The notes below the pieces were generated by a model. It ran no database searches and was not told the DNA's origin. It saw nothing but the letters and a program-made list of their open reading frames with translations. 6,908 nucleotides of DNA from Fidelibacterota bacterium (GTDB lineage: Bacteria > Fidelibacterota > Marinisomatia > Marinisomatales > UBA1611). Positions 1 through 4,344 of this stretch are shown piece by piece (within the stretch, counting starts at the first letter, position 1; each line of letters begins with the position of its first letter). The position numbers were made by a program, and so were the translations under genes. The DNA lies in contig DQOT01000143.1 of NCBI GenBank assembly GCA_015658495.1, forward strand, positions 1 to 6,908, read 5' to 3'.

Positions 1-1981
1 TACCGGTTCTCACTTTCCATTTATCAGTGATCTGCGATGTGAGATCAAATCGTATTTCATCTGTAATGGCACGAGAATCTGCATAAAAAGTATCATGGCC
101 GCCAAAAGTACGGCTTTCATCCCAGGCAACGCCACTTTGAGCATAATTCGGCATATAGTAATAGGGATTCGGAACCCCCGGGATAAAACTAACATTGAGA
201 GGTACACGAAAGTATCCGGGCACATTCTGGTAGCGAAGTTCTACTGAACGATAATCATAAAAAGGTTCATAGTCTTCGTACATTTCCGGTTCAAGCCAAT
301 AGTCGCCATCCCGTTCAATTAAAGGTTTGACCAATTCTGGGCCATCCCATATATTATTCCCGTTAGCATCGGTAAAGTCCTCGCCCACATCCCAAACACC
401 GTTTCCATTTCCATCTCTGAAATTCTCTGCCAATTCCCAGCTATATAAACCGGGTTTTGCCCCGTGGTACCAGCCGGTGCGTTCATCCACATTCGTGTAG
501 CGAATTGTATCTCCGTCTTCCCCGATACTATAAGGGATTACATTTCTATTTTCCGGATCAGATATATCTTTATACCCCGCAGGATGGCGCCATTCAAACC
601 AGTTTGGGTACCCATCACTATCATTATCCCGCCAGCGAACTCCCTGGAATTGATCCTGTGTAAACCTTGATGTCCTTATTGTATAAAATGTTCTTTGGGT
701 CAAGGAGTGATTTACTTCAAAATTATATCTATAAGTATCCCGAAAAAGTTCGTTCCGTCCTTCATCCCAATATAAATACCTTGGATTAAAAGATTGACGA
801 TGGTTCCCAACCTGCCAATAGGCACCATGGAAACGCAGTTTATTGGTTAATTTGAAGGTCAATTTTGCGAAAACATCCCAGGTTTTATTAAATCCAAATC
901 CGCGGAATCCGGCCACATTGTCCCAAGGATAAACAAGTGCTTTTTTATTTTTTGAAATATTTTCCAGGTTTTCGATTAGATCCGTATCTGTCCGATAAAA
1001 ATAATCACCATTATGTAGCGTAAATACCCTGTCATCAAATTCATAGACACCGTAATTATCCTTTGTTGTATACTGCCCCGATATCCAGAAAGTCAGTTTG
1101 GGAATTCCTAAAATAGGACCGCCTATGCCAATATTTAGATCGTCATAACCACGGATCAGATCAAAGTTTTCTGTTTCGTCGGTTTGCCCCATTGCAGTAT
1201 TGATCAAGGCACCAACCTGACTTGTTTCAAACTTGATATTATAAGTAATCTGTTTTCCACCCGAATTGGTATGAAAGTTTGATACAGCAGATTGGGCATC
1301 ACCATATTCAGCATTAAACCCGCCGGGCTGCCAGTCAAATTCTTTTACAGCAAACAAGTTTAACCGTGTGCCGGATCCGATGGAACCAAAGATCGGATTC
1401 CGCAGGTACATGCCATCCATCATGTAGGCAATCTGTCCAGACCGGCCCCCTTTTACATGGATTTCCTCGATGCCGCGCTCTTCATGATTGGGAATCGATT
1501 TATTCCGGCTTTCCACCTTAACCACCCCGGATTGTAATGTATAAAGTTCAGTTAAATCACGAATAGGTAAAGCTTGTATTGCTTCTTTACTCACGGTGAT
1601 TTTTTTAGCGGTGGCCCCTCTCTCTACCAGGGGTCGCTCTCCAATCACTTCCACTTCATCACCGGCAACAACTTCTAAAGGTAATTTAAAATTCAGCCAA
1701 ACAGTTTGGTCCATCATAACTTGGATTTCTTTCTTGGTGAATTTTGCATATCCCATCATGGTGACAACGACATCATATTCCCCCACAGGAATGTTCAAAA
1801 TGAGATAATTCCCATCAATATCCGTAGCAGCACCTATGCTTAGCTCAGGCAGAATGACATTCGCACCGGGAAGGGGAACACCCTCCTCATCCGTCACTTT
1901 CCCGCGGATAGTCCCATCCGTACCACCCAATAAAAAAGATAAGAGAAAAAAGAGTGTGAAAAAGTGTTTCAATTTCATCAT
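1..1981 (-). CDS. TonB-dependent outer-membrane receptor with N-terminal carboxypeptidase-regulatory-like domain (3' end missing)
   Basis: This gene encodes a ligand-gated outer-membrane channel of the TonB-dependent receptor family, which imports substrates using energy from TonB-ExbBD; its substrate is unknown. The first 660 residues are visible and the frame stays open to the left edge; relatives are often 900-1100 residues. Residues 1-20 look like a Sec signal peptide (MMKLKHFFTLFFLLSFLLGG). Residues about 24-103 match a carboxypeptidase-regulatory-like beta-sandwich (GKVTDEEGVPLPGANV, then TDIDGNYLILNIPVGEY and MMGY). A TonB-box/plug segment follows, with DEVEVIGERP at 108-117 and the plug signature VKGGRSGQIAYMMDGMYLRN near 176-195. 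From about 240 onward the alternating aromatic and polar pattern fits barrel strands. Two Asp/Asn-rich insertions (452-457 and 523-549) probably lie in extracellular loops. The start is ATGATG at 1981; the second ATG (1978) is equally possible. It overlaps the upstream lipoprotein stop as ATGA, so translation is probably coupled. Confidence 0.93.
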   Translation of the reverse strand, partial: MMKLKHFFTLFFLLSFLLGGTDGTIRGKVTDEEGVPLPGANVILPELSIGAATDIDGNYLILNIPVGEYDVVVTMMGYAKFTKKEIQVMMDQTVWLNFKLPLEVVAGDEVEVIGERPLVERGATAKKITVSKEAIQALPIRDLTELYTLQSGVVKVESRNKSIPNHEERGIEEIHVKGGRSGQIAYMMDGMYLRNPIFGSIGSGTRLNLFAVKEFDWQPGGFNAEYGDAQSAVSNFHTNSGGKQITYNIKFETSQVGALINTAMGQTDETENFDLIRGYDDLNIGIGGPILGIPKLTFWISGQYTTKDNYGVYEFDDRVFTLHNGDYFYRTDTDLIENLENISKNKKALVYPWDNVAGFRGFGFNKTWDVFAKLTFKLTNKLRFHGAYWQVGNHRQSFNPRYLYWDEGRNELFRDTYRYNFEVNHSLTQRTFYTIRTSRFTQDQFQGVRWRDNDSDGYPNWFEWRHPAGYKDISDPENRNVIPYSIGEDGDTIRYTNVDERTGWYHGAKPGLYSWELAENFRDGNGNGVWDVGEDFTDANGNNIWDGPELVKPLIERDGDYWLEPEMYEDYEPFYDYRSVELRYQNVPGYFRVPLNVSFIPGVPNPYYYMPNYAQSGVAWDESRTFGGHDTFYADSRAITDEIRFDLTSQITDKWKVRTG
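335..415 (-). repeat. Two EF-hand-loop-like repeats in a receptor loop
   Basis: Receptor residues 523-549 contain DGNGNGVWDVGED and, exactly 15 residues on, DANGNNIWDGPE. Both carry Asp at 1, Asn at 3 and 5, Trp at 8, Asp at 9 and Glu at 12, matching the best lipoprotein copies. The acidic, glycine-rich stretch sits in the barrel region between aromatic strand-like segments, so an extracellular loop is likely. A shorter motif, DNDSDG, lies at residues 452-457 (611..628). Calcium binding is inferred. Confidence 0.75.
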
Positions 1982-4248
1982 TCGTCCAACTCCCGCAGGT
2001 CAAGTGTCTGTATCCCTTTTTGAGTGCTGACACGGAAAGGTTCAAAATCAAAATCCGGGTGATTTCCAATATCCCGAAGTTCAATGCTATGAATCGGCTG
2101 GGTTAATTTTCTAAATACGCCTGCGCCGGGGGTCACATCAATCGAAGTTAATTCAATTTTATTCAAGCCAACCCACGCTTCATTATTATCATCAGGGGGA
2201 CCATTTGGTGTCCAGTCAGAATTGTAGAAATGCTCAGTCCAGCGAATAAATATTTCACTTTTAACCAGGCCCTTTTTATACGCAAGCCACGTTTCAGTCC
2301 GCTGGCCAAACTCAACACCACTGCCCAGCATGGTCATGGTCATGATTTGTGTCACCTTAAAACAATCGTTAAAGGTGGTATCAGCCGGTGGACATTCACT
2401 GCCATCCGCTACAACAGAATTATTGGCAAGACATTCATAATTACCGTCACTGGTGGAGGTAAAGGATTTAATGGCTGCAGGAACAGTTACACTGGATGAT
2501 TCAACATCGTAACTCTTTTCAATAAAATAAACTGCAATCTCGGTGGTATCATAATAGGCAGTGTCCACATGCTCTCCATCCCGTAGCGATCCTTGATGGG
2601 TATAAAAAAGAACTTCACTTTCAAGATGCCGCTCATTCCAAAATCCGCTTTGGATTTCCTTGGGATTAAAATAAAACCCAACCGGCAGAAAATAGGAGGG
2701 ATAAACCACCTGGTTTAAATGTTTTGGCTCGTGGAAAATGTGGTAATTATAGAACCGTTCCGATGTGTTACCGGATGTTTTAGTCCATTCGGATTTCGTG
2801 ATATAATAATCATCCGGCGATAAGGAACTCCCGGTAATATGCCCAATTTTTTCCCGTGTATACAGTGTTATCAGGGAATCAACATCATCCACATACTGCT
2901 TTTTAAGGTCATTGAATTCAATGGTTTCGATCAGATCGGTGTATTCCCTCCCCCAACGATCGGTAATGTCATCTCCTAATCCAACTTCTAACAGAACCTC
3001 AGGATCCTCAGGATCACTGTAATCAACAATAAGATTATTGGGTTTATCACCAATGACATAAAAGTAATTTTCTAACGTCCCATCCCCGTCAGAGTCCTTT
3101 GAAATAAATTCCTCATCCAAGTCAAATATTTTATTTCCCCGATCACAAAATCCACCATCTGTATCTTCAGTAAATGTTCCGATACCAGCACAATCTGATT
3201 CATTATTTACCCGAGGCTCAGCATCATCCCATATTTCATTGCAGTTCCGATCCTGGTAGGGTTCACTGTTATTAAACTCTTCATTCCCATTGATGTCGAA
3301 ATACGGTTCTGCCGGATCCCAAATCCCATTGCCACTATCATCAAATTCATAGGCGATGGAAATTGTATCATTCCCATCATAATCCTGAATTATATCATCA
3401 CCGGCATCATATTCACCATTATTATTATTGTCTGCATACTCATAAAGTGCTTCATATACCCCATCTTCATTATAATCAACAAGGGCTTCCTCTCCCGCGT
3501 CCCATTCTCCATTATCGTTACAATCTGTATTGATCCTGAACACTAGGGAATCAGCACTCAATTGTTGTTTGGTAAACTCAAAATTGGTAATAAACCGAAT
3601 CTGATTATCAGCCAGGAAAACATAATTCGTATCAAACCATTCAGAAGAATCAACAAAGAGCAAACCTTCATCTATAAAGGGCGTATCAACAACAGACCAA
3701 TAAGCGCTCACATCAAAGGTGTCTGAATAATACAACATGGTGTCCGCCTGTACCCAGTCGGAATTCACTAATTTATATCGTTGGAGGGATGGATCTGCCA
3801 AGAGATCCCATTCTAATTTTTCAAGGTTCTTGAAAGATGTGGATGTCATTAGTACCGAATCAGGCACAATGGAATCCTGTACAGAAAGAGAATCAATATA
3901 ATGTCGTTGGGTAAATTGTGATTCATCGGAAGGGGTCATGGAAACCAAGTGGTTCTGGAAGGTACGGAATCCTAACTCCGGCGGGGTATCTCCAGAAAGT
4001 TCGTAATAATCAAGGTAATGATCGAATGAGGCCATCAGACTAGGATCGTACCGGAAAAATTTGGCATCAATTTCGTCTTCGAAATTGTAGAAATAATCCG
4101 TAATAGAACCTTGAGTGTCTGTCAGGTCTTCATTCAAGGTATTTCTGAATGATATGTTTTCATCCTCTTGGGTCGAATCCTCCGGCTTTTCGCAGGCCCA
4201 ATGAGCAAAACTGATGATTAACAGGAATAAGGGAAAAAGGTTTTTCAT
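1978..4248 (-). CDS. Large predicted outer-membrane lipoprotein with tandem EF-hand-loop-like repeats, function unknown
   Basis: The product is a 756-residue protein that I cannot place in a named family. Residues 1-18 form a lipoprotein-type signal peptide (MKNLFPLFLLIISFAHWA) followed by Cys19, the likely lipidated residue, then an acidic stretch (CEKPEDSTQEDE). The lipobox HWAC is unorthodox at -3 and -2, but FCB lipoboxes are often loose. Residues about 50-240 look beta-rich with no known motif. Residues 242-345 hold seven tandem copies of a roughly 15-residue Asp/Asn repeat, and a classical DSDGDG loop lies at 385-390. Besides Cys19, cysteines lie at 243, 336, 353 and 368 in or near the repeats and at 606, 619 and 629. 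The C-terminal block (about 600-700) has the segments GSGVEFGQRTETWLAYKKG and GLVKSEIFIRWTE, reminiscent of a beta-sheet cradle, but I cannot name the domain. ATG 4248 is preferred to an upstream in-frame TTG at 4305 because it places the signal peptide at the N-terminus. SusD hallmarks are not evident. It lies directly upstream of the receptor gene and overlaps it. Confidence 0.9.
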   Translation of the reverse strand: MKNLFPLFLLIISFAHWACEKPEDSTQEDENISFRNTLNEDLTDTQGSITDYFYNFEDEIDAKFFRYDPSLMASFDHYLDYYELSGDTPPELGFRTFQNHLVSMTPSDESQFTQRHYIDSLSVQDSIVPDSVLMTSTSFKNLEKLEWDLLADPSLQRYKLVNSDWVQADTMLYYSDTFDVSAYWSVVDTPFIDEGLLFVDSSEWFDTNYVFLADNQIRFITNFEFTKQQLSADSLVFRINTDCNDNGEWDAGEEALVDYNEDGVYEALYEYADNNNNGEYDAGDDIIQDYDGNDTISIAYEFDDSGNGIWDPAEPYFDINGNEEFNNSEPYQDRNCNEIWDDAEPRVNNESDCAGIGTFTEDTDGGFCDRGNKIFDLDEEFISKDSDGDGTLENYFYVIGDKPNNLIVDYSDPEDPEVLLEVGLGDDITDRWGREYTDLIETIEFNDLKKQYVDDVDSLITLYTREKIGHITGSSLSPDDYYITKSEWTKTSGNTSERFYNYHIFHEPKHLNQVVYPSYFLPVGFYFNPKEIQSGFWNERHLESEVLFYTHQGSLRDGEHVDTAYYDTTEIAVYFIEKSYDVESSSVTVPAAIKSFTSTSDGNYECLANNSVVADGSECPPADTTFNDCFKVTQIMTMTMLGSGVEFGQRTETWLAYKKGLVKSEIFIRWTEHFYNSDWTPNGPPDDNNEAWVGLNKIELTSIDVTPGAGVFRKLTQPIHSIELRDIGNHPDFDFEPFRVSTQKGIQTLDLRELDE
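1990..1994 (-). promoter_or_regulatory. Possible Shine-Dalgarno GGGAG for the receptor gene, inside the lipoprotein 3' end
   Basis: The minus strand reads GGGAG followed by eight bases and then ATG at 1981, a plausible ribosome-binding spacing. The bases also encode Arg-Glu of the lipoprotein C-terminus, so the match may be chance. FCB bacteria rely little on Shine-Dalgarno pairing. The ATGA stop/start overlap (1978..1981) is the stronger sign that the receptor is translated by terminating ribosomes. Confidence 0.3.
3214..3525 (-). repeat. Seven tandem EF-hand-loop-like Asp/Asn repeats in the lipoprotein
   Basis: In the lipoprotein, repeat units begin at Asp residues 242, 258, 273, 289, 303, 318 and 333, a spacing of 14-16 residues. 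Good copies are DCNDNGEWDAGEE (242), DNNNNGEYDAGDD (273), DDSGNGIWDPAEP (303) and DRNCNEIWDDAEP (333). They fit EF-hand loop positions 1, 3, 5, 6, 9 and 12 (D, N/S, N, usually G, D, E/D), with a conserved Trp or Tyr at position 8. The copies at 258, 289 and 318 are more degenerate. A classical DSDGDG loop at residue 385 lies downstream of the array. The spacing leaves no room for EF-hand helices, so the fold is probably closer to thrombospondin type 3 or dockerin-style calcium loops. Calcium binding is inferred. The DNA copies are too diverged to be a recent nucleotide-level tandem repeat. Confidence 0.82.
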
Positions 4249-4344
4249 GTAGTTTTTACGCGTTCCAAACAGAAATGAAGCAGTCAATTTAAGTAAAAAT
4301 GGCAAATCAGTCGTTGTTTTTTTATGAACCCTTAAACAGAGATT
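4249..4344. promoter_or_regulatory. Divergent intergenic spacer, expected to hold both promoters
   Basis: These 96 bases separate the two divergent starts, so promoters for the lipoprotein-receptor pair and for the protease should lie here or just inside the genes. I find no convincing promoter. The best partial match to the Bacteroidota -7 element (TAnnTTTG) is TCTGTTTG on the minus strand at 4273..4266. It differs at one defined position, lacks a well-spaced -33 TTG, and would give a very short leader. No clear Shine-Dalgarno sequence precedes either start. A run of seven T ends just before 4324, and there is no evident operator palindrome. The role is inferred from orientation. Confidence 0.5.

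Noticed and set aside
1596..2084. Short open frames opposite or overlapping the receptor 5' end and the lipoprotein 3' end
   Set aside because: They are alternate-frame shadows of strongly supported genes, with no recognisable motif, no start signal and low-complexity translation.
3214..3525. CRISPR-like or nucleotide tandem repeat in the CATCATC/ATTATT-rich stretch
   Set aside because: The periodicity is at the protein level (Asp/Asn codons); the nucleotide units differ and there are no constant repeats with unique spacers.
1978..4248. SusD/RagB identity for the lipoprotein
   Set aside because: Size and position next to a TonB receptor suggest it, but the sequence is Asp-rich and apparently beta-rich, has none of the SusD segments I would recognise, and the gene order is reversed.
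4249..4305. N-terminal extension of the lipoprotein from a TTG codon at 4305
   Set aside because: It would add 19 residues before a well-formed signal peptide and push the hydrophobic core inward. ATG at 4248 gives a standard lipoprotein leader.
4281..4312. Direct repeat CAGTC at 4281 and 4308 and the ACGCGT palindrome at 4258 as operators
   Set aside because: Five- and six-base matches of this kind are expected by chance in a spacer of this size.
4324..4335. Three-codon open frame ATG-AAC-CCT-TAA upstream of the protease
   Set aside because: Too short to support as a leader peptide. It has no attenuator-like hairpin or regulatory codon run, and its TAA merely closes the protease frame upstream of ATG 4345.
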